NCBI GenBank assembly: GCA_018260445.1
Contig: JAGLBE010000005.1
Location: 1 to 64,000, forward strand
Length of the DNA stretch: 64,000 nt
DNA from: Psychrobacter sp.
GTDB lineage: Bacteria; Pseudomonadota; Gammaproteobacteria; Pseudomonadales; Moraxellaceae
Direction of reading: 5' to 3'
Positions within the stretch are counted from its first letter, which is position 1. Every line of letters starts with the position of its first letter. Shown one piece after another: positions 1-8,604 of this stretch. Both the position numbers and the translations under genes were made by a program. The notes beneath the pieces were generated by a model that saw only the letters and a list, made by a program, of their open reading frames with translations, did not search any database and had not been told where the DNA came from.

Positions 1-4
1 CCTT

Positions 5-32
5 AGTATAGTGGCATAAGTATAGTGGCATA
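5..32. repeat. 14-bp tandem duplication next to modA
   Basis: Two perfect copies of AGTATAGTGGCATA lie head to tail just beyond the modA stop codon. This is one of many short intergenic duplications in the window. No function is visible. Confidence 0.85.
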
Positions 33-33
33 G

Positions 34-1008
34 TCATTGCGACACCGCCAAATAGCCTGCCGCTGCAAACTGCTGCTGCGCCGCTGGCGACTGTAAATAA
101 GTGGCAAAATCACTCGCCGCTTGCCTGTTTTTAGGCGCCCTGCCATTGAGCACAATGCCATCTTGCAAAATAGGCGGATAGTGATTGGGCGCTAACGTTT
201 GGTATTGCGACGCTTTGGCGTGCGTTGCGATAAGTTGCGACACTGCCACCAATCCATAATCGACACTACCAGAATGGACATACTGAAACGCTTGCCCGAT
301 GTTTTCGGCCTGAATAATTCGCCCCTGTTGTCGCAGTTTGTCATAGAGCCCCAATTGCTGCAGATACACTTGCGCCGACGCCCCATAGGGGGCAAGCTGC
401 GGGTTGGCAATACTGATTTTTTGGCCGCTAGCAAATAGAGTCGATAAGGTTTGTGTCGAGTTGGTAGTATGGCTAGGAAGGCTAAAGGTATTGGGATTAA
501 TAGGATGCAAAGTGCTATACCATGCCAGTTGTCCTTGAGCATAGGTAAACGGTTTTGAGCCGTTAGCGACGAGTTTGGTCTTGGCTAGTTTTAATGGATA
601 GGCTTGATTGGCCGATAACAACATATCATAAGGCGCGCCCGCTGTAATTTGGGCATACAGTTTGCCCGATGAGGCATAGGTAACGTCAATTTTTATCGGT
701 GTGGCGATTGTCGAGGCAGTTGGAGAGGCATTGATAGCGTTGTGGTTATCCACTTGATAAGTGGCAATAATTTTGGGTAGCACATCAGCCAAATTGGCAG
801 CGGCCGCAATGCGAATCGTTTGGGTTGACGATGGTGTCGTGTTGTCATGCGTCTTGGCCGTATGATTTGCGGTATTCGCATTGTCGTTTTGAGCAGAGGG
901 CGACGAACACCCGCTGAGTAAACCTAACACGGTCAATAGCAATGGCCGCGCTAGGCATAAATAAACCCCTGCAGGAATAGCAGGCGGAAAAATAAAGTTG
1001 ACTAACAA
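34..1008 (-). CDS. modA: molybdate ABC transporter substrate-binding lipoprotein
   Basis: Binds molybdate or tungstate outside the inner membrane and delivers it to a ModBC permease for molybdenum cofactor synthesis. The 324-residue product begins with a hydrophobic stretch ending in LLSGC, so Cys34 is a likely lipidation site. A low-complexity Asn/Thr/Ser linker (about 35-65) precedes the ModA-type domain, which starts at IRIAAAANLADVLPKI and contains the characteristic SSGKLYAQITAGAPYD segment and DYGLVAVSQL near the C-terminus. Many ModA proteins are soluble periplasmic proteins, so the lipoprotein form is a variant. modB and modC are not in the window; they may lie to the left of position 1. 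Function is assigned by family resemblance and is fairly secure, though other oxyanions cannot be excluded. Confidence 0.88.
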   Translation of the reverse strand: MLVNFIFPPAIPAGVYLCLARPLLLTVLGLLSGCSSPSAQNDNANTANHTAKTHDNTTPSSTQTIRIAAAANLADVLPKIIATYQVDNHNAINASPTASTIATPIKIDVTYASSGKLYAQITAGAPYDMLLSANQAYPLKLAKTKLVANGSKPFTYAQGQLAWYSTLHPINPNTFSLPSHTTNSTQTLSTLFASGQKISIANPQLAPYGASAQVYLQQLGLYDKLRQQGRIIQAENIGQAFQYVHSGSVDYGLVAVSQLIATHAKASQYQTLAPNHYPPILQDGIVLNGRAPKNRQAASDFATYLQSPAAQQQFAAAGYLAVSQ

Positions 1009-1114
1009 GATAAGGGTTATCCCATGATAGGTGGATAAAAAGCGGTCATTAAAGCGCTAGACGCGCTACAGCAACGCAAGCGAGTGTATGACTAAAGCGG
1101 CACTTAGCGAGCGA

Positions 1115-3289
1115 CTACCACCATTCAGGCTCATCCGTTTTAGGCGGTTGCCGTGCAGCGGCCCGTGTCACCACGTCAACGCTATGAGAGGGCACCTCGG
1201 CCACAAAGCGCGACACTTTATCAAAGTAGCCTGAGTAGCTAGAAAAAAAATCTGGGGCAGTGAGGTAAAGATGCGTTTTGGCCCGGCTACAAGCCACATA
1301 AAAGAGTTTACGCTCCTCTTCTAAATCCTCAAACTCCCCTATGGTACGGTGATGGGGCATTTGCCCATCGACTAACGCATTGACAAAAACAACCGGCCAC
1401 TCCAGCCCCTTGGCACTATGAATGGTAGAAATAGTCACCACATCATTATCGTCATCTTCAGCAATTATCTTGACTTGAGCCTGAATGGCGGCACTGTCAT
1501 TGGGCGGATCAAGGGCTAGATTTTCTAAAAAGCTATCTAAACTGTCATGCTCTTTGGCTAAGTTGGTCAGCACTTTAAAATCCTCAGAGCGCTCTCGCCA
1601 ATTCTCCTCTATCGTTTTTAAGTGGGGATGATAAAAGTGAATTAAGTGCTCAACAATGTCTACCACACTAGCAAGCCGTTCGGCGTCTGTCAGCGCCTGA
1701 TGAAGCACCAGTAGCGCTGGCGTCTTTGCGCTAAATTTGGCATCGAGTAGGGCGTCAAACTGCGGAGTGCTACTTTTCATCAAATTTGTCAGTTTGGTTG
1801 AGGTGACAGTTCCCACCCCTTTAAATAACGTTAAAATACGATGCCAGGCAATAGAATCGTTGGGATTGTACAACACTTTAACCAGTGCTAACACATCTTT
1901 GATATGGCGCCTCTCAATAAATTTTAGGCCGCCCACCACAATAAAAGGAATCCCTTGCTTCATAAATTCTAATTGAACAAAATTGGATTGGTATGACGTG
2001 CGTCCCAATACGGCAAAATCCTTATAGTCGTGCTCACTCTTTAATGATTTTATCGTGTCGGCAATAAACACAGCTTCATCGCTGTCTTTACTGCGACGCA
2101 CTAAAAAGGGTTTGTTACCAGCAATAGCGGCATCAGAGAACAGGTTTTTTTGATAGCCCAATGAAATGTGTTGTGAGAGGGCATTAATAAAGTCAAGAAT
2201 GGCAGGTGTGCTACGATAATTCTGTTGCAGTTTAATCATTTTCGCATTGGGGTAGGTTTTGCTAAACAGCAAGATATTTTCGTAGTTTGCGCCGCGAAAG
2301 GCATAGATACTTTGATTGTCATCTCCAACCACCATCAAAGAGACCGCTTCGGGCTCGCAAATCAAATCAATCAGTTGCTTTTGCGGAATATTGGTGTCTT
2401 GGTATTCATCCACCATCACATAGCGGTAGGTCTCTTGCATGATTTTTTTAAATTTTTCATTGCTTTTGAGGTGGCTGACCACTTGGCTAATAATATCATC
2501 AAAGTCATATAGATGATTTAAGCGTTTGTACTGATGATAGTCCTTGGCAAGCTGCTCGATGATGGGAAGATGTATTTGGCTATCCGGATAATCTTTAAGG
2601 ATTAAATCACGAATCATGATGCGCCGATTGCGCGAGCTTGAAAACAAGGTTTGCAACGTTTTTTTGCTAGGAAAAGCCTGCTGCTTTTTATCAATAGGAT
2701 AGTTTTTTTCCTTCAAAATTAGGTCAATAGCATCCTCGCTATCGCCTGTATCCAACACCGTAAACTTAGGATGAATGCCCAAAAGCCCCGAGTATTGACG
2801 CAATAAACGATGACAAAAAGAGTGAAAGGTACCGGTTTGTATTCCGTTTAACAACGCTTGGTCCGGTGCGGCGGCAAACAACAAAGCACCTGCTCGGCTT
2901 TTTATTTCGTTGGCGGCTTTACGAGTAAACGTCAAAAGCAAGATGCTAGCAGCCTGCACCCCATTTTCTATCAGATAACTGGTGCGATAGGTCAGCGTTT
3001 TAGTCTTGCCAGAGCCTGCCCCAGCAATCACCAATACCTTGCCTTGAGTCATCGTTGCCGCTAACAACTGGCTTGGGTTTAGCTCGTTGCCATAATCGAC
3101 CTTTAAATGCTCGGGCAGGCGAGGGTCACCGGCTTGTCCGTTATCATATCGATGCGTTTGCGGGGTGATTAAATTGGCCTCAAGCTTGCAAATAGACGCC
3201 TCTAATTGGCCGAGTTTTTCCTTAATATTATCATTCAATACGGGATATTGATAAGGTTGCGTATCAAACAAGGTGTCAACAGTTTTCAT
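1115..3289 (-). CDS. UvrD/Rep-family (superfamily 1A) ATP-dependent DNA helicase
   Basis: A 724-residue 3'-5' DNA helicase-like protein, probably acting in DNA repair or replication restart. The superfamily 1 motifs appear in order: Walker A GAGSGKT at 90-96 following a Q-motif-like NPSQ, motif Ia LLLTFTRKAANE, motif II VMVDEYQDTN, motif III VVGDDNQSIYAFRG, motif IV LQQNYRS, motif V STIHSAKGLEW and motif VI ERKLFYVACSRAK. The first 65 residues are not helicase-like and are predicted charged and helical. The length matches Rep/UvrD/PcrA (about 670-730), but the sequence differs enough from Rep and UvrD that I do not give a symbol. It is followed at 80 bp by modA in the same direction and has no evident operon partner of related function. 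Confidence 0.9.
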   Translation of the reverse strand: MKTVDTLFDTQPYQYPVLNDNIKEKLGQLEASICKLEANLITPQTHRYDNGQAGDPRLPEHLKVDYGNELNPSQLLAATMTQGKVLVIAGAGSGKTKTLTYRTSYLIENGVQAASILLLTFTRKAANEIKSRAGALLFAAAPDQALLNGIQTGTFHSFCHRLLRQYSGLLGIHPKFTVLDTGDSEDAIDLILKEKNYPIDKKQQAFPSKKTLQTLFSSSRNRRIMIRDLILKDYPDSQIHLPIIEQLAKDYHQYKRLNHLYDFDDIISQVVSHLKSNEKFKKIMQETYRYVMVDEYQDTNIPQKQLIDLICEPEAVSLMVVGDDNQSIYAFRGANYENILLFSKTYPNAKMIKLQQNYRSTPAILDFINALSQHISLGYQKNLFSDAAIAGNKPFLVRRSKDSDEAVFIADTIKSLKSEHDYKDFAVLGRTSYQSNFVQLEFMKQGIPFIVVGGLKFIERRHIKDVLALVKVLYNPNDSIAWHRILTLFKGVGTVTSTKLTNLMKSSTPQFDALLDAKFSAKTPALLVLHQALTDAERLASVVDIVEHLIHFYHPHLKTIEENWRERSEDFKVLTNLAKEHDSLDSFLENLALDPPNDSAAIQAQVKIIAEDDDNDVVTISTIHSAKGLEWPVVFVNALVDGQMPHHRTIGEFEDLEEERKLFYVACSRAKTHLYLTAPDFFSSYSGYFDKVSRFVAEVPSHSVDVVTRAAARQPPKTDEPEWW

Positions 3290-3426
3290 GGCTATCTCAA
3301 AAATTATGAATTTTGGTTGTCAGTTTCGCCAGATAGCGTGCTGACTATGCCTATATGCACCATTTTCGACTAAATCCCTTATGAATGACACAAATAAATG
3401 CCATTTATCCCATCATTACCATGCCG

Positions 3427-3506
3427 ATTAGGACAATTAGGACAATTAGGACAATAAAAAAATAGGATAGCAAAAATTAGGACAGTAAAAATTAGGACAG
3501 TAAAAA
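3427..3506. repeat. short reiterations overlapping the 3' end of the hydrolase gene
   Basis: Three copies of the 9-bp unit ATTAGGACA (3427-3453) are followed by two copies of a 14-15 bp unit containing AAAATTAGGACAGT (about 3474-3506). The right-hand copy encodes, on the minus strand, the last codons and stop of the hydrolase gene, so the array looks like an outward reiteration of that gene's 3' end. The stop codon itself is intact. Confidence 0.8.
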
Positions 3507-4685
3507 GCGTTTGAGAAGGTCTGCAAATTGTAGAGGCGCATCCACAGGCACCGCATGACCTGCATTAGGCACTTCAAACACGGCTGCATGGGGCAATTTA
3601 GCGGCAATAGCCCGCTGCCATATTGGGTCATATAGCTTGGATTTAGCGCCAACGATAAAGGTGACCGGAATGGTTAACTGCTCAAGGCCAGCTCGGTAGT
3701 CGTAAGGCAACTCAATGTACGCTTGCAGGCAACGCATTTTTTGTTGCCAAGTTGGATGGTGGTAACGTGACAGTCGATATGGGGTATGATAGCCGGTTAT
3801 ATTGGCCAGCCAGCGCATCGGGTGGCGGTTTAATGACAATAGCGAAAAGGCACGCTCGGTAGCAACAATTTGGCGTTTCACCGCATAAGGTAGATGGGCA
3901 AATGTCACCGTAGCGGTTAACGGTTTGGCTAAACCAGCCGCTGTTTTAGAGGACAGTAACGACGATGACGATGGTAGCGATGACGAGGTATCTATGCGGG
4001 TGTCTGCATTGTTGTGCGTACTATTTTCTAAACCACTGTCGCTATTAACATAAGGCAAAGTCGCGGCCAAAACCTTGGCAAACTCCCCAAAAATCTTGGC
4101 TTGCTCCTCCCCAAAAACACCCCCTTGATAGTCAGGTTGATGATGAATCACCGGGGCTTGGTCAATATTTAAATAACGTTTCACTTTGTGGGTGCGACTT
4201 AGAGGCTGTGACAATTGTTGCTCGGCGGTGATATCTGTATCGTTTTTAAGACTGATTGCGCGAGCACCCTCGTTTGTTTGCGGCTTATCGGGCTGCAAAT
4301 AACGGTTAAAATGCGCCCAAGCCACCAAGGCGCCCATCGAAAAACCGCCCATAACCACCGCATTCACCCCATGCTGTTGACACACTTGAGTGAGTAAGGT
4401 GTTGACGTCATCGGCATATTGTTCGATAAAGTCAAGCTGGGTGGTGGCAAGGTGTTTGGCCAAACCATAGCCCCGAAAGTGCGGCAAATAAAAGCAAAAA
4501 CGACTGGCAAGGGGCAATATAAAGGGCAAAAAATGGCGGGCATCCATGCCAAACGCATGTAGCAATACTACGGGCTCGCCCGTACCGACCACGGTCACCG
4601 GTAAGTAAGTGCCGTCATGACATAATATGGTTTGCGTCTGTGGTTGATACGGCTGTGAGGTTGCTAAAAACTGTAGCAGTGGCAT
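3492..4685 (-). CDS. alpha/beta hydrolase with Ser-rich cap insertion
   Basis: A 397-residue alpha/beta-hydrolase-fold protein. The oxyanion-hole strand LLHAFGMDAR is followed by the nucleophile elbow GFSMG with Ser116. The late acidic residue (Asp353, in KLYDPIW) and His377 (in NAGHAVPVD) complete a plausible catalytic triad. Between about 125 and 275 there is a long cap region that includes a low-complexity Ser/Leu stretch near 230-250. No signal peptide or membrane segment is seen, so it is probably cytoplasmic. The substrate cannot be told from sequence; candidates include small esters or lactones. It is flanked by unrelated genes (helicase and ribB) with more than 100 bp on either side, so it is likely transcribed alone. 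Confidence 0.8.
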   Translation of the reverse strand: MPLLQFLATSQPYQPQTQTILCHDGTYLPVTVVGTGEPVVLLHAFGMDARHFLPFILPLASRFCFYLPHFRGYGLAKHLATTQLDFIEQYADDVNTLLTQVCQQHGVNAVVMGGFSMGALVAWAHFNRYLQPDKPQTNEGARAISLKNDTDITAEQQLSQPLSRTHKVKRYLNIDQAPVIHHQPDYQGGVFGEEQAKIFGEFAKVLAATLPYVNSDSGLENSTHNNADTRIDTSSSLPSSSSLLSSKTAAGLAKPLTATVTFAHLPYAVKRQIVATERAFSLLSLNRHPMRWLANITGYHTPYRLSRYHHPTWQQKMRCLQAYIELPYDYRAGLEQLTIPVTFIVGAKSKLYDPIWQRAIAAKLPHAAVFEVPNAGHAVPVDAPLQFADLLKRFLLS

Positions 4686-4811
4686 ACAAAACCTCTAACG
4701 ATGGTATGACGCGACATATAGTAGGTGTAGTAGGTGTGAGCACGGAGTAAGGCGCTAAACCCATTCAAGTGAACACATTCAAGCGATAAGCCCAGTGATA
4801 CGCCGTTACCG

Positions 4812-5927
4812 CTAGGAATCACTAGCGGGCGAGCTGACCCATTCCACCACGTTTAAATCAAACCCGGATAGGGCATTAAACTTTAGCGGCGTTGAAAGCA
4901 GGCGCATATCACGCACCCCGAGATGACGCAATATTTGCGCGCCCACCCCAATGCTGCGATACGGCTGGTTAGATAGTGATGATAACGATTGATTGTTGCG
5001 CGCCCGCTGCAACACGTCACCAAAGTCGACGGGGTCGTTGTTGCCTATCCATACTAGCACCCCACGTTCTGCTTGAGCAATCTCTTTTAGCGCACTTTGC
5101 ACGCTCCAGCCACTGCGCCCGGTGACGTCGCGTTTGGCGGCAAACAAATCACGCAAGGGGTGGAAGCCATGCACCCGAACCGTACTGGTGCCGGCACTCG
5201 GGTCGCCTTTCACAAGGGCGATATGAGTTTCATTGGTGCCAAACTCTTGAAATTGATGCAGGATAAAAGTACCGAAATCGGTTTTAAACTCGCATTGGTC
5301 GACCTGTTTTACCGTTTGCTCGTTGGCAATGCGATAATTAATCAAATCGGCAATGGTGCCAATTTTTAAATCGTGCGTTTTGGCAAAGATTTCCAAGTCA
5401 TCCCGGCGTGCCATTTCACCATCAGGCTTGATAATCTCGACAATCACCGCCGCCGGTTCAAGCCCTGCTAAGCGCGCCAAATCACAACCGGCCTCGGTAT
5501 GTCCAGCACGGTGCAACACGCCGCCGTTTTGCGCCATAATCGGAAAGATATGCCCCGGTTGCACAATGTCGCTCGGCTTAGCAGCAGCAGCCACCGCCGC
5601 TTGGACAGTACGGGCCCGGTCTGCCGCCGAAATGCCTGTGGTCACGCCCTCTGCCGCCTCAATCGACATGGTAAAATTGGTGCTAAACTTGGCGCCATTG
5701 TTATGGCTCATCAGCGGCAAATCCAGCTGCTCGCAGCGCGCTTGTGACAAGGTAAGGCATACTAGCCCGCGCGCGTGCGTAATCATAAAATTGATGTCCT
5801 CGGCACGAATGTGGGTAGCCGCCATAATCAGGTCGCCCTCATTTTCACGGTCTTCATCATCCATCAGGATAACCATTTTGCCAGCGCGAATGTCGTCAAT
5901 AATATCGGTAATGCTATCTAATGCCAT
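4812..5927 (-). CDS. ribB: 3,4-dihydroxy-2-butanone-4-phosphate synthase with degenerate GTP cyclohydrolase II-like domain
   Basis: Converts ribulose 5-phosphate to 3,4-dihydroxy-2-butanone 4-phosphate and formate in riboflavin synthesis. The N-terminal domain (about 1-200) carries the metal-binding acidic motif DDEDRENEGDL at 23-33 and HRAGHTE at 139-145. The C-terminal domain (about 205-365) resembles RibA in overall order (FILHQF, HIALVKGDPS, VRVHGFHPLRDLF, and YRSIGVGAQILRHLGVRDMRLLS) but lacks the cysteines that bind zinc in true GTP cyclohydrolase II. GTP cyclohydrolase II activity must therefore come from another gene. The 371-residue length matches fused RibBA proteins. I searched the leader up to 6174 for an FMN riboswitch and saw none. 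The gene stands alone between unrelated neighbours. Confidence 0.9.
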   Translation of the reverse strand: MALDSITDIIDDIRAGKMVILMDDEDRENEGDLIMAATHIRAEDINFMITHARGLVCLTLSQARCEQLDLPLMSHNNGAKFSTNFTMSIEAAEGVTTGISAADRARTVQAAVAAAAKPSDIVQPGHIFPIMAQNGGVLHRAGHTEAGCDLARLAGLEPAAVIVEIIKPDGEMARRDDLEIFAKTHDLKIGTIADLINYRIANEQTVKQVDQCEFKTDFGTFILHQFQEFGTNETHIALVKGDPSAGTSTVRVHGFHPLRDLFAAKRDVTGRSGWSVQSALKEIAQAERGVLVWIGNNDPVDFGDVLQRARNNQSLSSLSNQPYRSIGVGAQILRHLGVRDMRLLSTPLKFNALSGFDLNVVEWVSSPASDS

Positions 5928-6083
5928 GAGTGTCTCGAGTGTTGATTAAAAAAATGAATGGAATAATGGGTAGCAGTATGATGGTATAAGGCAGCGTCAA
6001 TCTAAAAAACTAAACGGCCCATAAGTGGCGTCTATTGTAACGCTTACGGCGCTCAAGTGCTATTGCACAACGCTATATTCTAT

Positions 6084-6128
6084 ATTATAGACAGCCTTAT
6101 TATAGACAGCCTCATTATAGACAGCATC
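6084..6128. repeat. three 15-bp tandem copies
   Basis: The unit ATTATAGACAGCCTT occurs three times in a row with small changes at its 3' end (6084, 6099 and 6114). It lies between the ribB leader and the rarA stop codon. No promoter or terminator shape is evident. Confidence 0.85.
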
Positions 6129-6174
6129 TGTTAATACAACAGTAAACCTTAACGTACTGGCAAACCTTGAATGA

Positions 6175-7494
6175 TTAACGATTTTCATCATTCGCCGCTT
6201 GCGTTTTTAGCCAAGTCATAAAGTCTTTGCTGTGTTGCTCACGCTGATTATCACCATAGTGATAAAACTGCTTGCCGACCAAGTTATCGGGTAAATACTG
6301 CTGCGGGTGATAATGATTGGGATAATCGTGCGGATAAATATAGCCCCTGCCATAGCCTTGCTCTGTCATAAGACCTGTAACCCCGTTGCGTAAGTGTAGC
6401 GGCACGGGAGATTGGTCTTGCTCGGCCAATTGCATGGCAGCATTAATGGCATTATAGGTACTGTTGCTTTTGGCAGAGGTTGCCAAATACACCACCACTT
6501 GACCTAAGATGATACGTGCCTCTGGCATGCCAATCATTTTAACCGAGCGCAGCGCAGCATCGGCTAACAGGAGCGCATTGGGATTGGCATTGCCAATGTC
6601 TTCACTGGCTAAAATTACCAAGCGCCGGGCGATAAACTCGGGTGGCTCGCCTGCCACAAGCATCCGAGCCATATAGTACAAGGCGGCATCAGGGTCAGAG
6701 CCGCGCACCGATTTAATCATTGCCGAAATAATGTCATAATGTTGATCGCCATTTTTATCATAGCGCTGCAGCGCCGTTTGCGCCACACTCGCAATCAGTT
6801 TGTCATCAACTATTATAGGGGGCTGCGCGTGGTCAGCCACTTGCACCGCCATCTCGAGTAAGTTTAGGGCTTTACGAGCATCGCCTTGTGCCAGTTTGGC
6901 AATGTGGTCGCTGGCGGTTAAGGAGATATGGAGCGTTGATAACAATGGGTCAACCTGCAATGCGCGCTGTAGCAATGCTGCAATGTGTTCTGGGTTTAAA
7001 GGTTGCAAACGGTAGACTTGGCAGCGAGAGAGTAGGGCGTTATTGACACTAAATGAGGGATTTTCGGTAGTCGCCCCAATTAAGGTGATGGCGCCAGACT
7101 CTACTGCCCCTAATAGTGCATCCTGTTGCGCCTTGTTAAAGCGGTGTATCTCATCAATAAACACCACCGGCGCTGCAAAGCCTAACCCTGCTTGCTGTGA
7201 TGCGTCTGGTTTGCCAGCATCCAGCACCTCGCGCAGCTGTTTCACCCCTGCGTTGATAGCCGATAGCGGATAAAAAGGGCGCCCTACGGCATCCGCGAGC
7301 AACATGGCAATCGTGGTTTTGCCAATGCCCGCCTCGCCATGCAAAATAAGCGAGGGTAAGTGGCCATTTTCCACAAAACGACGTATCGGTGCCCCTTTGG
7401 CAAGCAAGTGCGCTTGACCAACGACGTCGTTCAGTGATTTAGGGCGCAAACGCTGGGCTAGGGGGGTGTCCGTTGACATCATAATGGGGGTCAC
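6175..7494 (-). CDS. rarA: replication-associated recombination protein A (AAA+ ATPase)
   Basis: RarA (also called MgsA) is a clamp-loader-like AAA+ ATPase that acts at stalled replication forks and interacts with single-stranded DNA-binding protein. The 439-residue protein has Walker A GEAGIGKT at 53-60, Walker [15 protein letters not shown] around 112-124, sensor 1 GATTENPSF, and the family-typical C-terminal oligomerisation region with [19 protein letters not shown] and [12 protein letters not shown]. Two later Met codons follow the first within six residues, so the exact start is uncertain by five or six codons. The start lies about 6 bp from the 16-bp tandem array at 7500-7675, which therefore occupies its leader or promoter. 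Confidence 0.94.
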   Translation of the reverse strand: MTPIMMSTDTPLAQRLRPKSLNDVVGQAHLLAKGAPIRRFVENGHLPSLILHGEAGIGKTTIAMLLADAVGRPFYPLSAINAGVKQLREVLDAGKPDASQQAGLGFAAPVVFIDEIHRFNKAQQDALLGAVESGAITLIGATTENPSFSVNNALLSRCQVYRLQPLNPEHIAALLQRALQVDPLLSTLHISLTASDHIAKLAQGDARKALNLLEMAVQVADHAQPPIIVDDKLIASVAQTALQRYDKNGDQHYDIISAMIKSVRGSDPDAALYYMARMLVAGEPPEFIARRLVILASEDIGNANPNALLLADAALRSVKMIGMPEARIILGQVVVYLATSAKSNSTYNAINAAMQLAEQDQSPVPLHLRNGVTGLMTEQGYGRGYIYPHDYPNHYHPQQYLPDNLVGKQFYHYGDNQREQHSKDFMTWLKTQAANDENR

Positions 7495-7499
7495 GCTAT

Positions 7500-7675
7500 A
7501 GGGTTAATAAGAGATAGGGTTAATAAGAGATAGGGTTAATAAGAGATAGGGTTAATAAGAGATAGGGTTAATAAGAGATAGGGTGAATAAGAGATAGGGT
7601 GAATAAGAGATAGGGTGAATAAACGATAGGGTGAATAAACGATAGGGTGAATAAACGATAGGGTGAAGTAAAAAT
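7500..7675. repeat. 16-bp tandem array with stepwise variants, upstream of rarA
   Basis: Ten full 16-bp units plus a partial eleventh. Units starting at 7500-7564 (five) read AGGGTTAATAAGAGAT. Units at 7580 and 7596 carry one change (AGGGTGAATAAGAGAT). Units at 7612, 7628 and 7644 carry further changes (AGGGTGAATAAACGAT), and a decayed unit starts at 7660. The ordered blocks of identical variants point to expansion by slippage or unequal exchange. There are no unique spacers, so it is not a CRISPR array. It lies within the first 180 bp upstream of the rarA start on the minus strand. Confidence 0.95.
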
Positions 7676-7850
7676 AAAGGCCTGGGCTTAACAGTGCTTA
7701 GCCCATTTAGGTATGATCGTTTAGATGACTGTTTAGAATCGTTTAGCTTCAGGACACGCCCTTATGTTAGGATGATTAACGTTAAGCAGGTTTAACCTAG
7801 TAGATTGTGTCACATTACACGGCCGACAAACACTTATTTAAGGTAAGATA
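7676..7850. other. intergenic region between the repeat array and the HExxH gene
   Basis: Together with the array this makes a 356-bp stretch without a gene. The part to the right of the array should hold the promoter of the rightward gene at 7851. I see AGGTAAGATA shortly before its ATG as a probable ribosome binding site, but no confident -35/-10 pair. Confidence 0.4.
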
Positions 7851-8375
7851 ATGATAAATTTTAATCCTAAAAATCTGCGAGCGGGTATTAATACACATCT
7901 GAATCAACACCTGCGAGCTGGCAAATGCCGCGCGCTTACTCAAGGTGAAGTCACGCTGGCACACTCGGTATTTGGGGCAGATTTTGATGTCGCTACAGTG
8001 CGGCTAAAAACGGCTTGGTGGGTGCTTAAGCATTATGCGGTTAGCCCAAACGGCAATATTTATTTTAACAAACACAATTGGATTGACGATTTTAGCCAAG
8101 CATCGCTGTCCAAACAAGGCTGGCTGATACATGAGTTAACCCATGTTTGGCAGTTGCAACAGGGCTTAAAGGTGATTCGAGGAGCCTTAATAAATCGTCA
8201 ATATGACTATGTTTTCGAACAAGGAAAAACTTTTTTTAATTACGGTATCGAGCAGCAGGCGCGAATGGTACAAGACTATTTTTTGCGCCGTGAGCAAGGG
8301 CTGGATTGTGGCGCTTGGCAGGCGTGCATCCCATTTTTAGTACCCGATTTGCCCAGATCTATCAAGCCATTCTAA
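7851..8375 (+). CDS. small HExxH zinc-metallopeptidase-like protein (vgr-related type)
   Basis: A 174-residue protein with the zinc-protease signature HELTHVWQ (HELTH at 94-98) in a context like that of the eCIS-core/DUF4157-type and vgr-related proteins of Moraxellaceae, with the preceding segment LTQGEVTLAHSVFGADFD also typical of them. No signal peptide is seen. A possible third ligand is Glu or His further on (YGIEQQARMVQDYF region), but I cannot identify it with certainty. AGGTAAGATA precedes the ATG. No type VI secretion, Rhs or contractile-injection genes are near, so the link to such systems is by family name only. Protease activity and substrate are unproven. Confidence 0.7.
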   Translation: MINFNPKNLRAGINTHLNQHLRAGKCRALTQGEVTLAHSVFGADFDVATVRLKTAWWVLKHYAVSPNGNIYFNKHNWIDDFSQASLSKQGWLIHELTHVWQLQQGLKVIRGALINRQYDYVFEQGKTFFNYGIEQQARMVQDYFLRREQGLDCGAWQACIPFLVPDLPRSIKPF

Positions 8376-8487
8376 TAATAGACAATAGGACATGACTATG
8401 ACGTTTGACCATTGATGAAGATTGACAAACAAATATAAGAAAAAATTGGCCGAGTTTTAGGATAGAGCAGTAGCTCCGTATTAGGAA

Positions 8488-8527
8488 CAAAAAAAAGCTT
8501 CCCTCAAGTGAATGAAGGAAGGCTTAG
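8488..8527 (-). terminator. rho-independent terminator of gltA
   Basis: Read on the minus strand, AAGCCTTCC and GGGAAGCTT form a stem with one bulged base, followed by a run of eight T. It lies about 80 bp beyond the gltA stop codon. The rest of the 8376-8604 gap shows nothing else. Confidence 0.8.
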
Positions 8528-8604
8528 GGATGGCAAGATTCTTTAAACATCTAGCAATAGCGCTAATGGGTGCATGTTACGCCATCACTAACCATGTATT
8601 TTGG

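Noticed and set aside
5353..5949. A 198-residue rightward open frame antisense to ribB
   Set aside because: It mirrors the conserved ribB coding sequence, has no recognisable domain, and Ser/Ala-rich composition typical of antisense frames.
5928..6174. FMN riboswitch upstream of ribB
   Set aside because: None of the conserved FMN riboswitch segments is present in this leader.
7500..7675. CRISPR array
   Set aside because: Units are contiguous and only 16 bp long, with no unique spacers and no cas genes in the window.
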